Source: Pyropia haitanensis
Taxonomy: Eukaryota; Rhodophyta; Bangiophyceae; Bangiales; Bangiaceae
NCBI GenBank assembly: GCA_008729055.1
Contig: SDUX01000008.1
Location: 4,985,756-5,049,755 of the forward strand
Reading direction: 5' to 3'
DNA: 64,000 nucleotides
In this document: in pieces, positions 10,760-20,849 of the stretch
How positions within the stretch are numbered: position 1 is the first letter of the stretch
How the letters are laid out: each line of letters opens with the position of its first letter
Position numbers and translations under genes: made by a program
Notes under the pieces: generated by a model
Told to the model about the DNA's origin: nothing
Databases searched by the model: none
The model's input: only the letters and a program-made list of their open reading frames with translations

Positions 10760-11495
10760 CCCTCCGCCGCCGCCACCGCCACGCCGCCACGCTGCCGGCG
10801 GGAGTGCCCCTTCTCGGTTGGCCGACGCGGTCCGCCGCGGCGCGCTGCCCGCCGGCCGACGCCGGACCGTGGGTGCGCGGGTGCCCCACCAGACCAGCCG
10901 TGCGGGTGCGCCTCGCCGAGGCGGGCCTCCCCGACGTCCTGTTTGTGATGGTGGGGGTGGGGGTGGGGCTAGGCTGACGGGTGGCTGCCGCCGCGGCGGC
11001 ACGCGACACGCGGCGCGCGGCGCACGGCGGCCGGCGGCGGCCGCGGGACACCCGCCGCCGCGGCCGCGGCTGGGGCGGCCCGCGGCGGCCGGCGGCGCCG
11101 CGGCGGCGGGTGGCGGCGGTCGCGGCGGGCGCGCCGCCGTGGCGGGCGGGGGTGTGGGCCGGGGGGGGGGCGCCCGGCGTGCGCGGCCCCGCCGGCGAGT
11201 CGCCCCTGCCCGTGCCGCCCGGGGAGCCCCGCGGCGCACGTGCGCGCCTCGGCCGGGCGCGCACTGCAGGCGCGGGCGAGCAGGGAGAGCGCGGGCGGCA
11301 GGTGGCACTGCCAGGCCAAAAAAAAAAAAAAAAAAAAAAAACAGGCCGAGAACCGACAGTCATCGCCAGAGGTACACAAACGTACGACGGGCGCGCGTAG
11401 CTGCGTGTGCCTGTGCGTCACAGCCGTCCAAACACTGCTTCCACCCCCCCCCTTCTAGCCCCTCCTCCCCGCCAAGTCGCCCCCCCCCCTCCCCC
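10375..11495. other. Intergenic, low complexity, with an A24 run
   Basis: A short AT-richer stretch (10375-10450) is followed by GCC/GCG triplet repeats (10675-10790) and Pro/Arg/Gly-coding filler on both strands. An uninterrupted run of 24 A lies at 11318-11341. Long frames exist on both strands but encode only Ala, Arg, Pro and Gly. A short stretch at about 10898-10970 (plus) encodes a more normal-looking VRLAEAGLPDV segment, but I cannot build a gene around it. Confidence 0.5.
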
Positions 11496-13343
11496 TTACT
11501 CCGATGCCTCCGCCGCCGCGCCACCAGCCGCGGCGGCGGGCGCTTCCACCCCCACGATGGGCGCGTAGCGCTCGACAACCCCCTCAAACGATTGCACCGG
11601 CCGCGCGTTGACCCCCCCCTGCGCCGCCACAAACGCCGCCACCTGCGCCGCGTCCGCGGTCAGCTGCCGCCCATACACAATCCACCGCACGTTCTCCGTG
11701 CACGGCGGGGTGGTGGTGGAGCCAACGTACGTGGAGAAGTCCGACTCCTCTAGCGGCGGCAGCACGTCCGACAGGTCTAGGTCAATGAGCGACGCGACGG
11801 GGTCGATCGGCTCGTCGGATGACGCGGGGACGACGGTCTTGATGAGGGCGGTGAGGAAGGGGTCCCCCACCTGCCCGTCGGACGCGGCCTTGAACACCAC
11901 TGACACGATGGCCGTCTTGGGCACCCCGGGCGCGGGCGGCAGGGGCGCGTCGCTTGGCTTGGTCGCCCCACCGCCACCGTTGGCGTTGCCAGCGGCGGTC
12001 AGCCGGGCCTTGGCCTCGGCCTCGGCGGCGGCGTAGCGCGCGTCGGCGGCCGCGGCGGCCGCGGCGGCCCCCCCCCCCGCCTCCTTGGACCGCCCGCCGT
12101 CCTTGTCCTCGACCACCGCCAGCGGCACGGCCGCCTTGGGGATCCCCCCCGCCCCCCCAATGCGGTTAAAGAGGAAGTGCAGCTCTGCAACGCCGCGCAC
12201 CCCCCCCACCGCGTGCTCGGACGAGCCCGCGTGGACGTCAAAGCCCACCAGCCCGTACTGCGCCACCCCCGGGAGGGTGAGGATCGCCCCCCGCACGGGC
12301 GGCGACCACACGTCCACGGGAGGTGCGTCGCCCACGAGCGGCGGCGGCCGCACCACGTACTGGTCCAGCGTCAGCAGCGGGGAGGTGGAGCCCGCCTTGG
12401 CGCGCTTGGCCTGGAACACCGCCACCGCCGTGTCGAGCGACGGCCGCGCCGCGTCACGGCCGGGCACCATCTCCTTGTAGCGGAGGTCAATGGGCGACTG
12501 CCGCGGCGCGTCGGCGCACAGCTTGTACGCGTCGGACAGGGACGACCACTGGGGGGCGTCGTACGACCACTTGGGCGCCCCAAACCGCCGGGCGGGCGCG
12601 GTCGGGGCCGCCGCCGGCGGGGCGGCCGCCACGTCAGCGGGCACCTTGGCCGCCTCCCCGCCCGTGACGGCCGGCGCGTCGGCCGCCTCCCCGGCCGGGG
12701 TGGCCGCCGTCGCAGCCGGCGCCGCCGCGGAAGTGGCCGCCACTGTCGCTGGCGCGGCCGTGGCCGTGGCGGTGGCGGTGGCGGCGGCGGCGGCGGCGGC
12801 GGCCACTGGCGGCGGCGCGGGGACGGCCGCCACGACAGCCGCGGGGGGGGTGAGCGCAAGCGCCGCCGCCGCCAGCGCTGCCGCCAGCACGCGGGCGGGC
12901 GACGGCGGCGGGCGGCGGCGGCCGCCGCCGCCGCCGCCACCGCCGCCGCTGCCGCTGCCCCCACTCCCGTCCCGACCGCCCGGCCGCCGTGCGGCTGCCC
13001 CGCTCCGCCGGTCGGGCAGACCGACAGGCCGGCCAGCGTCGGCCGCCAGCGGGCGGCCGTGCCGCGCCACCACCGCCGCCGCGCCAGCCACCCGCCGCGG
13101 CCGCCCTGCCGCGCCGGGCGGGCGCCGCCACCGCGGCGTCAGCGTTGCGGGTGCGGCGGCCGGCGCCGCCGCCACCGCCGCGCCCGCGCCCGCCCACCCC
13201 CGCGTGGGGAGGAGGGCGGGCGCCAGAAACGCGGGCGCCGCGGCCGCGGCGGCGGGGGTAACGACCCCCGCGAGGGGGGCGGCAGCGGCAGCGGCCGAGC
13301 CGCCGCCGCCGGCCATGGCCGCCGTGAGTAGTGCTGGGGCCAT
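11496..13343 (-). CDS. Alpha-carbonic-anhydrase-like protein, probably plastid/thylakoid targeted, with an altered zinc site
   Basis: The 615-residue frame starts at the ATG at 13343, which follows a pyrimidine-rich leader. The N-terminal 230 residues are Ala/Pro/Gly-rich. They include a basic RRR stretch and then a hydrophobic Ala/Leu segment (about residues 150-175), which looks like a second targeting signal for the thylakoid lumen. The alpha-CA domain follows: QSPIDL near residue 281, a FDVHAGSSEH segment near 367, ELHFLF near 386, and YVGSTTTPPCTE near 540. By alignment with human CA2, His96, Glu106, His119 and Thr199 are kept, but the His94 position is Asp and Trp97 is Ala. No residue equivalent to the His64 proton shuttle is evident. 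An Ala/Gly-rich insert (about residues 400-460) lengthens the domain. It may be a weak or non-catalytic CA-related protein. Confidence 0.82.
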   Translation of the reverse strand: MAPALLTAAMAGGGGSAAAAAAPLAGVVTPAAAAAAPAFLAPALLPTRGWAGAGAAVAAAPAAAPATLTPRWRRPPGAAGRPRRVAGAAAVVARHGRPLAADAGRPVGLPDRRSGAAARRPGGRDGSGGSGSGGGGGGGGGRRRPPPSPARVLAAALAAAALALTPPAAVVAAVPAPPPVAAAAAAAATATATATAAPATVAATSAAAPAATAATPAGEAADAPAVTGGEAAKVPADVAAAPPAAAPTAPARRFGAPKWSYDAPQWSSLSDAYKLCADAPRQSPIDLRYKEMVPGRDAARPSLDTAVAVFQAKRAKAGSTSPLLTLDQYVVRPPPLVGDAPPVDVWSPPVRGAILTLPGVAQYGLVGFDVHAGSSEHAVGGVRGVAELHFLFNRIGGAGGIPKAAVPLAVVEDKDGGRSKEAGGGAAAAAAAADARYAAAEAEAKARLTAAGNANGGGGATKPSDAPLPPAPGVPKTAIVSVVFKAASDGQVGDPFLTALIKTVVPASSDEPIDPVASLIDLDLSDVLPPLEESDFSTYVGSTTTPPCTENVRWIVYGRQLTADAAQVAAFVAAQGGVNARPVQSFEGVVERYAPIVGVEAPAAAAGGAAAEASE

Positions 13344-15485
13344 GGAGTGAGTGGCGGGGGGGAGGGTGCGAAGGCAAGGGGGGGGGGTGGTAACGGAATA
13401 GGGGGGGATGGGGAGGGAAGGTGGGAGGGGGAAGAAGGGGGGGAAGAGAGGGGGAGACGGGGGATACTCCCTGGGTAGTGCGGCCGTCGGACGGGCGATG
13501 GACCCACTGCGAACGCCAGACGCAGTCGACCGTCGGGGACGACGGCCAGGTGCGTGCCACACCGGCGGTGGGGACCACCGGGTGGCAGAGTACGGACGCG
13601 GTGGCGGGGGGGGGGAAGCACGGGGGACGCTCGCGGGGATGGGCCAGGCAATGGGTTGCGGCCGTGTGATGCGCCGCCGCGGTGGGGGCAGGGGAAGGGG
13701 GGGGGGGGGGGGGGTGTGCTGACCCGCCGGAGAACGCGGCGTGGCCGTGGAGCGCGCACGCCCCGACCGGCTGCGCGGGCGAGGCGGGCCAGACAAGTCC
13801 AGCAATGTACTTGATGACCTGCGCGGCGTGGCGGCGCCTGTGAGATTGGGGACGGCCGTCCCCGGCGCGCGTGGATCGCGGGCCAATGGGCGTGCCGCCG
13901 CGCGGCGCGGCCGCCGCCAACTGACCACCGCATGGGCGCCGCCGCCGACCAATCGGGTGACGCCGTGGGGGAATGGGCGCGTCACGGCCGACCCGCCAGA
14001 CCGCAGCTGCTGCGCGTGTGGGAGCGGGGGCTGTCGAGGCATCGGTCGGCACTATACAGGTATTCGCGCCGTAATCTTTACGATTGAGCAAGGATACGTT
14101 TTCACTCCGCTTTCACGGCGCGGCTTTTCGAGCCGTGAGGTTTGATCGCTGTTTGCATGGGCAACTACATACGAGCCGAAACTTGTCCGTTCTCACCAAG
14201 TTGGTGGCGCGGCTGTCGCGGCGCGCGTGCGCCTGTCACGCACGCCGCGGCCGCGACCGTGCGGGCGACGGCGGCGGCGGTGGCGGCGGCGGCGGCGGCG
14301 CACGGCCCTGGGCGCCTGTACTGCGGCGGCGGCCATGGCGATTGGTGGTGGCGGCGGTGTCGGCGGTGGCGGCGGGCGCCGACGCGGCGGCCGCGGCGGG
14401 CTGGTGGGCGGCGTGGTCCACGCGACGGCGGCGGCGGCGGCAGCGGCGGCGGCGGCAGCGGCGGCGGCCGCCGCCCCCCCTCCCCCCAGCCGGCGGCGTC
14501 CCCCCCCGCTCGCCGCTCGCCATCACCGCGCCACTCCGCGGGGTCTGCCGCCGCTCCCACCCCACCCCACCCCGCCCGTGCCCGCGCCCGCCGCTCGGCG
14601 GCGGCGTCCATGACGGTGTCCCCGCGCCGCGCGCGGGCGGCCGGCCGCGTTCGGGGCGTGGCCGCCGCCGCCGCTGCCGCCGCGGGTGGGGCGGCCGCGG
14701 CGACGCCGCCGCGGGTGCCCGCGCCGATGGCCGACGCGGCGGCGGCGGCCGTCGCCGCCGCGGGGCGGACGCGGACCAGGACTGCGGCGGCGGCGGCACC
14801 GCGGCGCCGTGCCGGTGCCGCCGCCGCCGTGGCTGGCAGCCCGTGCCGCCGCCGCCGCCGTGCCGTGTGTCGCGCGCGTGTGCGTCGGCGGCGACTGCCG
14901 ACGTGGCGGCGGGCGTGCCGGTGTGGGGTGTCGACGCGGGGCGGCCGCGCGGTCGGCACGCCTCGACGGCGGTTTTTCTTTTTTTTTTTTTTTTTTTGGT
15001 TGCCATCCACGCGGCCGTGGCGGGCGGGGCGCGGCGTCAACGGCCGCGGCGGGCGCGCGGGCAGGTGGTGTGGCGGGTCGGCGGCGCCGCGGCCGTGCCG
15101 CCCGCTACGACGCGGCGTGTCGTTTTTGGTTTGTGTTGGTTTTCCCACGCGCCGACGGCGCCGCCCGGCCCGCGACGGCCGCCGGCGCCGCCGCTCGCCG
15201 CTGCGCCGCGGTGGCCCCGGCCGGCGCTCGTGGCGCGGGCGGCCGCCGCGCGTGCGCGGCGGCCGCCGCGGCCGCCGCTGCGGTGCCGCCACCGGTCGGC
15301 GGCTGGGGGGGTGCCACGCGCGGATGGCGGGCCTCGGGGGTGACGCGGCGGGTGCCCGTGGCGGCCGGCCGCCCCCGCGCTGCACGCCCGCCGTCGCGGC
15401 CACTGCCGCCGCCGCTGCCGCGCGGTGTGCGCGGCGGGTTGGCAGGGTTGGGGGGGGGGGGGGGGCGCAGGGTGCGCGGCGCTAC

Positions 15486-15775
15486 CCCATGGCCAGGGGG
15501 GGCACGTGCCATCCTTCCCGCTCCCCATTTGTGGGTGATGCACGGCCCCTCCCCGGTGGTGGGCTCCCTCCGTAGGGCCCAAGCCGGCAGACCGGGCGGC
15601 TGTTGTTTGGCACGCCCTTCTCACTTCCGCTTCGTGCACGCGGGTGCTGGTGGGGGCGGCGCAGGCTGCCGCGTTGCGGCACGGCCACGTCGAGGCCCCG
15701 TCTGCCTGCCTCTTTGTTTTTGCCATGGCCGCCTCGTCGGCGGCGGCTGCGGCGGCCGGCTGCCATCGACGTATG
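15486..15775 (+). repeat. Dispersed repeat, copy 2 (inverted relative to copy 1)
   Basis: This segment is the reverse-complement partner of 9835-10152, in the same order throughout. It begins near the CCCATGG at 15485 and ends near the CGACGTATGC at 15767. The strongest match is about 15645-15720. The two copies lie about 5.4 kb apart on either side of the carbonic anhydrase gene. Confidence 0.65.
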
Positions 15776-15873
15776 CTCTGACAGACAACGCCGTGTCGGA
15801 CCTTGCTTGGCTCGGCACGACCGCCGGTCTTGACGGCACCCGTGACCCGGCCGTTTGGTTGCACAGCCTCTGG

Positions 15874-15941
15874 CCGCCCTACGCCCACCCCGGTCCGCCC
15901 GCCTCGTCCGCCCTACGCCCACCCCGGTCCGCCCGCCTTGC
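15874..15941 (+). repeat. 34-base tandem duplication
   Basis: A 34-base unit beginning CCGCCCTACGCCCACCCCGG occurs twice, at 15874-15907 and 15908-15941. The copies are nearly identical, which implies a recent duplication. Confidence 0.85.
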
Positions 15942-16173
15942 CTCTCACCTGCCCCCCCGGCTCCTCGGCTGCGCCCCCCGCGGGGCGTGCGTAGAGTTGA
16001 CAACGGCCCGCGGGTGCCGACACGGACGCCCCGCCCAGCGGGTGCCCGCGACGCGAGCGCCGCCCCACGCCGCCCGCCGCCACCGCCGTCGCCGACGCCA
16101 CCGCCGCCACCACCGCCGCCGCCGCGGGCAGCCCACCGGCGCCACCCCCTCCGGCGCCACCGCGGCGCGCGCG

Positions 16174-17016
16174 CTACCCCCCCCGCCCCCCCCCCCTCTC
16201 CCCCCCCCCGCCGTCCCTCGCCACCCCAGCCACCACCTCCGCCCCCCTCCCCCTCCCCCACAGCGGCCGTCCTCCCCCCCCGTGGGGCGTGTCGACCGAC
16301 GGCACGCCGCGCCCTCCGCTCCCCCCCGCCGCCCCACCGCGCGCCCGCCGCAAACGCGTTGGCGGCCGCGGCGGCCGCGGCGGCCGCGGCGGCGGTGGCG
16401 GCGGCAGGCGCACGCCCCCCCCCCCCCCCACCCTCGACGCCCTCGACCCCGCTTCCCCCCCCCCGACCCACCGCCCACACGCGGCGGGCCCGTAGAGCAG
16501 CAGCAGCATGAGTACGGCGGCCACGACCGCCACCCGGTGACCCCGCCGCGCGCGCGTAGCGGCGCGACGAGCCGCCGCCAGCCGGCAGCGGGTGGCGGCC
16601 AGCGCCGACGCGTCCGCAGCGGCAGCGGCGCCACGACCGCCGCCGCAGCCGCCGCCGCCGCCGCCGCCGCCGCCATCGTCGCTGCCGCCGACGCTGCCGT
16701 CACCGCCGCGGCCACCCCGCCCGCCGTCGCGTCGGCCGTCGGCGGCGGCCGCGGCCGGGTAAAGCGACAGCACGACGGGCAACGGCGGCGGAGAGCACAG
16801 CGGCGGGCGGGGCGACGGCAGGCGGGGCGGCCTGGCCGTCGACGGGGCCGGCGACGCCAGCGGTGGTGACCGTGGCGGCGGTAGGGGTGGCGGCTGGGGG
16901 GGGGGGGGCGCCCGCCCGCCGCTGGTGACTGACCGGGGGGGGGACCGCGGCGGCCGCGCCGCGGTCGGCGCGGCCGCCACGGCGGCGCGTGGGGGGTGGG
17001 GGGTGCCCACCGTCAT
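16174..17016 (-). CDS. Possible small membrane protein, unrecognised
   Basis: I do not recognise this protein. The ATG at 17016 is preceded (minus strand, about 17030-17160) by the same kind of pyrimidine-rich leader seen before well-supported genes here, which is the main reason to list it. The frame gives about 280 residues. It is Pro/Ala-rich for the first 90, Gly-rich for the next 50, and then has a basic helix and one hydrophobic stretch (about residues 165-185, VAVVAAVLMLLLLYG). A Pro/Gly-rich tail follows. If real, it would be a single-pass membrane protein. The tail crosses several C-runs, so the stop may be wrong. It could equally be chance open frame in GC-rich DNA. Confidence 0.25.
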   Translation of the reverse strand: MTVGTPHPPRAAVAAAPTAARPPRSPPRSVTSGGRAPPPPQPPPLPPPRSPPLASPAPSTARPPRLPSPRPPLCSPPPLPVVLSLYPAAAAADGRRDGGRGGRGGDGSVGGSDDGGGGGGGGGCGGGRGAAAAADASALAATRCRLAAARRAATRARRGHRVAVVAAVLMLLLLYGPAACGRWVGGGEAGSRASRVGGGGGVRLPPPPPPRPPRPPRPPTRLRRARGGAAGGSGGRGVPSVDTPHGGGGRPLWGRGRGAEVVAGVARDGGGGERGGGRGG

Positions 17017-18424
17017 GGCAAGCACAACTTCACAGTCGGGGTGGGGGTGGGGGGGCGGGGCGGTAAGAGAGGGCCCAGAGGGGAAGCAGCGGGAGGGTGT
17101 GAGTAGAGAGTGGGTGGTGGTGGTGGGGATGGGAAGAACGCGGGCAGGGGGGGGAGTAAAGGCTGCGTGGTGTGGCGGCAGCGCCGCGGCGGCCGGCCCG
17201 GACGGCCAGCGCAGGGTGGCGTGGTCGGGGCGGAGCGGGGCAGCGGACTGCCGCCGCGACTCCAGCGTCCATACGCACGTTGGTGGCGCCGACGGGGGTG
17301 GCCGACGGCGGGCGGCCGGGCCGCCGCCGCCGCCTCCACCGCTACGACCAGCGCATGCCGTCGCCACCCCACCCCCCCCCCCCCTGCAACCCACCCCCCC
17401 CCCCCTGCAACCCACCCCCCTATCCCACCACGGCTGGCTGACACGCGGCCGCCGCCAAGTCGAGCGGCGGGACAAGCAGCGGTTGCCGCCAGCGGCCGGG
17501 GGCGAGCATCGGGCGGACGGACCGCGCCGCCGCCCCGCCGCGGTGGCCGCCGCGACGCCGCCTGCCGCCCGCCGCGGCGCGGCGGCGACGGCGGCGACAG
17601 CAGCGGCGGCAGCGGCGGCGGCGGCGGCGGCGACGGCGACGGCGGTCGGGGCGCCCCCCCCCCCCCCCCCCCCCCGGCGACCCCCCCCCCCCCCCCCGGC
17701 CGCCGGCGGCCGCGGCGCCGCCAGCGGCGACAGCCGCCGCGTCGCGCCACGCCACGGGGGCTTGGCGGCGGCGGCCGCCGCCGCGGGCGGCCGCCGCCAC
17801 AGACGCCGCCACCCACGCTGACACGGCTGACACGCGCCGGCGCTGGCGTGGGGGGGGTGGGGGGGGAGGGGGGAGGTGCCGCCGCGTGGGCGGGGAGGGG
17901 GAGCGGCGGGCGCGGGGCGACCGGGGGGGGGAGGGGACGGATCCGCCACGTCGGGCGGTAGCAAGCGGGGGTCGTTGGGGGGGGGGGGGGGGGGGGGGGT
18001 GACCAGGCGCTGACAGACTGACACGCGCCGCGGCGGCCGACGCGAGCCTCGCCGGCACAGCACCCCGTTTCGAAACTAGCGGGGTAAAAGAATACACGAT
18101 TTTGACAAATATACCACCATAGGGTTGTGTTGCGACGCTTTTTCCTCTTCACACGATAGATTCCACTCCATCACCTGTACCGCACGCAGTCGCCGGTTGG
18201 TGGTCAGCATGTTGAGTCGCACTCAATAATTGGCACCCCTCATTTCCTGAGAATCGAGAATGCTGCGGTGCAAGTGGTCGCTTGCACGTCGCTTCCCACC
18301 TTGGGTCGTCCCAGTGCAAGCCGACCGCCCCGAATCCCCAACCATCCCGCCCTTGCCATCCTGCCCCCCCCCCTCCCACCCCCTCTCGTGCGCCTCTCCA
18401 CTGCCTCCCCCTCGCCTGCTCGCC
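17017..18424. other. Intergenic; leader-like pyrimidine tract and an AT-richer block
   Basis: At 17030-17160 the minus strand is pyrimidine-rich. The centre is triplet filler with C- and G-runs (17650-17700, 17975-18000). The block 18060-18260 is clearly less GC-rich and might be a promoter between the minus-strand ORF ending near 16174 and a plus-strand transcript starting near 18400. No convincing frame was found. Confidence 0.4.
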
Positions 18425-19506
18425 ATGGGCTCAGTCCCACCACTCCCACCCTTCTACTTCACCCCTCCCTCTGCTTTGTGCGCTGCACTGTCCGTCCCGC
18501 CTGGACGCGTGCGGCGGGATCGAAGGCGCCGGTGCACGACGTGGGCCGTTCGCTTGGCAAGGCCACTCTTGGCGGTAAGCTGGGGTGGGACGGAGGGGGA
18601 GCGGGAGAGTGAAAGGAGGCAGGATGGGGGAAGGGTCAGGAGGGAAGGTGCAGGGATGGGCGAGGTGTACTATCCTCTCGCGGCGCACCACCGCCGGTGT
18701 CTCTGCCGCCTCTGTCGCCATCGTCTCCGCCTCTGTTTCCGTTGCCGCTGCTTGCACCGCCGCCGCGAGCCCACTCCGCGTCTCTGTGGAGAGCGGCTCC
18801 CCGTGTGGGGGCGCCTGCGGACATGCGACGCGGCCATGATACTGACGCCTACATCGAGCCTTGCGTGTCTCATGGGTGCTGCGGGCCCACATTCCCTGTC
18901 CCTTCTCCCCTTCACGCCCCTCCCCGTCCCGCGCCCTCCCCATCTCACCCTTCTCCTCCCCTCCCTTTCCCCTCCTCCCCCTCTCTTGACCCCGCCGCAC
19001 CTCACTCTTCACACTACCTTCTCATCCACCTCGGCGCGTACCCCGCTCTCACTTCCGCCTTTCCCCATTCCCTTGTCTCGGGCGCCGTCTACGTGCCACC
19101 GTTGCCGCCTCCCTCTGGCCGCCCTCTGGGTTGTGGGTCATTGTCGACCCGCAAGAGCGGATTGATTGCCCCGCGCAAGTGCACCCGCAAGGCGGCGGTG
19201 GTAGCCTTCACCTGCAGCGGCGGCCGCAGTGACATCGGTGGCGACTGCGGCAGTGGTGGCGGCAGTGGCAGTGGCGGCGTGCCCGACTGGGCTGCAGCCC
19301 ACGCCGCGAGAGGTGCGTGGGCCAAAGTCTCCTCGCGGACGCTAGCGGAAGGGGGAGGACATCGAGGGGGGAATGCCGCGGGAGGGGCGGGCGGCCATCG
19401 GGGGCGGAGAGGGTGGGCGCTCGGTCTAACGATCGCCGCACCGCTGGCGATGCGGGATGTGCTTACTCATGCTGCGAGCATCCTCTGTGTTGAGATGGTG
19501 TGCTGA
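18425..19506 (+). other. Possible spliced gene, plus strand, exon structure unresolved
   Basis: Three signs suggest a transcript. A pyrimidine-rich leader at 18355-18420 runs into an ATG at 18425. A good donor (GCG/GTAAGC) lies at about 18575. A canonical AATAAA lies at 19669-19674, about 160 bases after a stop at 19504-19506. Codon use here is less extreme than in the filler. One candidate inner segment (about 18680-18836) encodes a Ser/Val/Ala-rich stretch, and a candidate last segment (19130-19506) encodes a Lys/Arg-rich then Gly-rich stretch. Frames do not join in an obvious way and I recognise no family, so no coding structure is proposed. Confidence 0.25.
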
Positions 19507-19668
19507 CACTGACTGACCTTATCCATCCCTCTCGCGTCGCTTGGATGTATGCTCGCTCCATCTTGGTCTCGCTGCTGTTCACCTTGCCGTGTTCGTCTGC
19601 TTCCTTTTTCTTTTGTTGCACCAGATGTGCTTGGCGGTCGGGGAGGGCAGGGCGATGCTGCAGATAGC

Positions 19669-19674
19669 AATAAA
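19669..19674 (+). promoter_or_regulatory. Putative polyadenylation signal AATAAA
   Basis: AATAAA is rare in this GC-rich DNA. This copy lies in an AT-richer block (19500-19900) downstream of the possible plus-strand gene. Confidence 0.4.
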
Positions 19675-20000
19675 ACACATCTTGCAGGAAAAAACCACAA
19701 AAGACGCTTGAGACACAAGATCGGAAGTATGCTTGCGTGCATGTACCCGCATTGTCCATGCCAAACAGTATGGTTCATGCATAGTCACAACTACCCACTC
19801 TCGACACATGCTCAGCTTTAAATTCTAGATCACAAACGTCTACACAGAAGAAGTGTGCTTTCGACTCAAGGAAGATACTTTCGGGAATATGTATTTGGCT
19901 ACCCCGTCGTGTCAACTTCTGGGGCGCCGTGGGCCGCGGTGGCGGGACGCGGCTCGCGGCGGGGCCGACAGATTGGGCGATTGGGACGCGGACACGAGGG

Positions 20001-20735
20001 CGGCACTGCGCGGTCAAACCCGTGATCCCGACGAGAGCAGATTTGGGCCTCGCTGAGCGAGTGCGAATCCGCGCGGGGTCGTGCGAATCGCCCCGTGAGC
20101 CCCCACGGACCGCCTTTTTTTTGTACACCGCCGCACACGCGCGTAGAGGTCAATTTGCACAGTGTGCGAAGCGCTTTTTTTGCTCATACTGATGGAGGTG
20201 GTGGACGACGACCTTGTCGTCGAAGACCTGGTCACCGGACACAGTGCGGCTTCACATTGGGAGCTACTAGGCGCAAACACTGCACGGTTTCGTGCAGTTT
20301 GTGCAGTGGAGTCTTGCAAACAGTGCAAGTTTAGCACTCCCGGCCGCGATCGTCCCACGTCGGCACACCGCCGCGAGACGGGACTTGGGAGGACGGACCC
20401 CCACTTGGGGCTCTCGCAGCGGTATTTGAGTGCGGCCGATGCGACCTCAGTCCAACTGTCCACAGCCCCCGGCCTCCAGATCGCGCCCCCGCCAACAACA
20501 GCAGGTGACTTGAACGAAGTCATGACCAAAATTATTTCACAATCCCACGGTGAGGGCCGAGGCGTCCGACCGCTGTCGGGTGCTAGACTGCACGGTTTCG
20601 CACAAACCGCGATCATTGGAGTGCTAAAACTGCACTCCCTGGGCGGCTGCGTGCGACACAGCACTCGCCCCACGGCCTCTCTGAGGCCCTTCACCCCTCA
20701 CGGCGGGGTCACGGGTTTGACCGCGCAGCGCTGGG
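20001..20735. mobile_element. Small non-autonomous DNA element with terminal inverted repeats
   Basis: The left end (about 20003-20035) contains CTGCGCGGTCAAACCCGTGA. The right end (about 20705-20735), read in reverse, contains the same 20 bases, with further weaker matching inside (CCCG.CG.GAG). The interior holds a second inverted pair: one arm near 20280-20345 (CTGCACGGTTTCGTGCAG) and one near 20588-20640 (CTGCACGGTTTCGCACAAAC, with a nearby GAGTGCTAAAACTGCACTCC). Its base composition is lower in GC than its surroundings. Frames on both strands run through it but resemble nothing known, and no transposase is visible. It sits directly downstream of sulfotransferase copy A and is absent beside copy B. 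No clear target-site duplication was found. Confidence 0.6.
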
Positions 20736-20849
20736 TACGTCCGTACAAACCCGCCGCGGCGCTCCCGCCCCGCAGCCGTCCGTCGTGCTCCCCCACGCAC
20801 TGCAGCTGGGGACCCCCCCCCCCCCCCGCCCCTCCCCCTCCCTTCCTGC

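Larger units (their letters stand above)
13344..16173. other. Long intergenic region with repeats and no supported gene
   Basis: Next to the carbonic anhydrase start (13344-13480) lies its pyrimidine-rich leader, read on the minus strand. A less GC-rich patch follows at 14050-14200. From 14230 to 15480 the sequence is mostly GCG/GGC triplet filler with a T19 run at 14979-14997. Frames longer than 400 codons exist on both strands but encode only Ala, Arg, Gly and Pro. The end of the region holds the second copy of the dispersed repeat and a short tandem repeat. Confidence 0.5.

Noticed and set aside
11318..11341. A24 run as a sign of a retrotransposed gene tail
   Set aside because: There is no gene-like sequence with target duplications next to it; similar T, C and G runs occur throughout the window.
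14142..15575. Plus-strand frame of 477 codons
   Set aside because: It consists of Ala, Arg, Gly and Pro from GCG/GGC triplets, has no natural segment, and overlaps equally long frames on the other strand.
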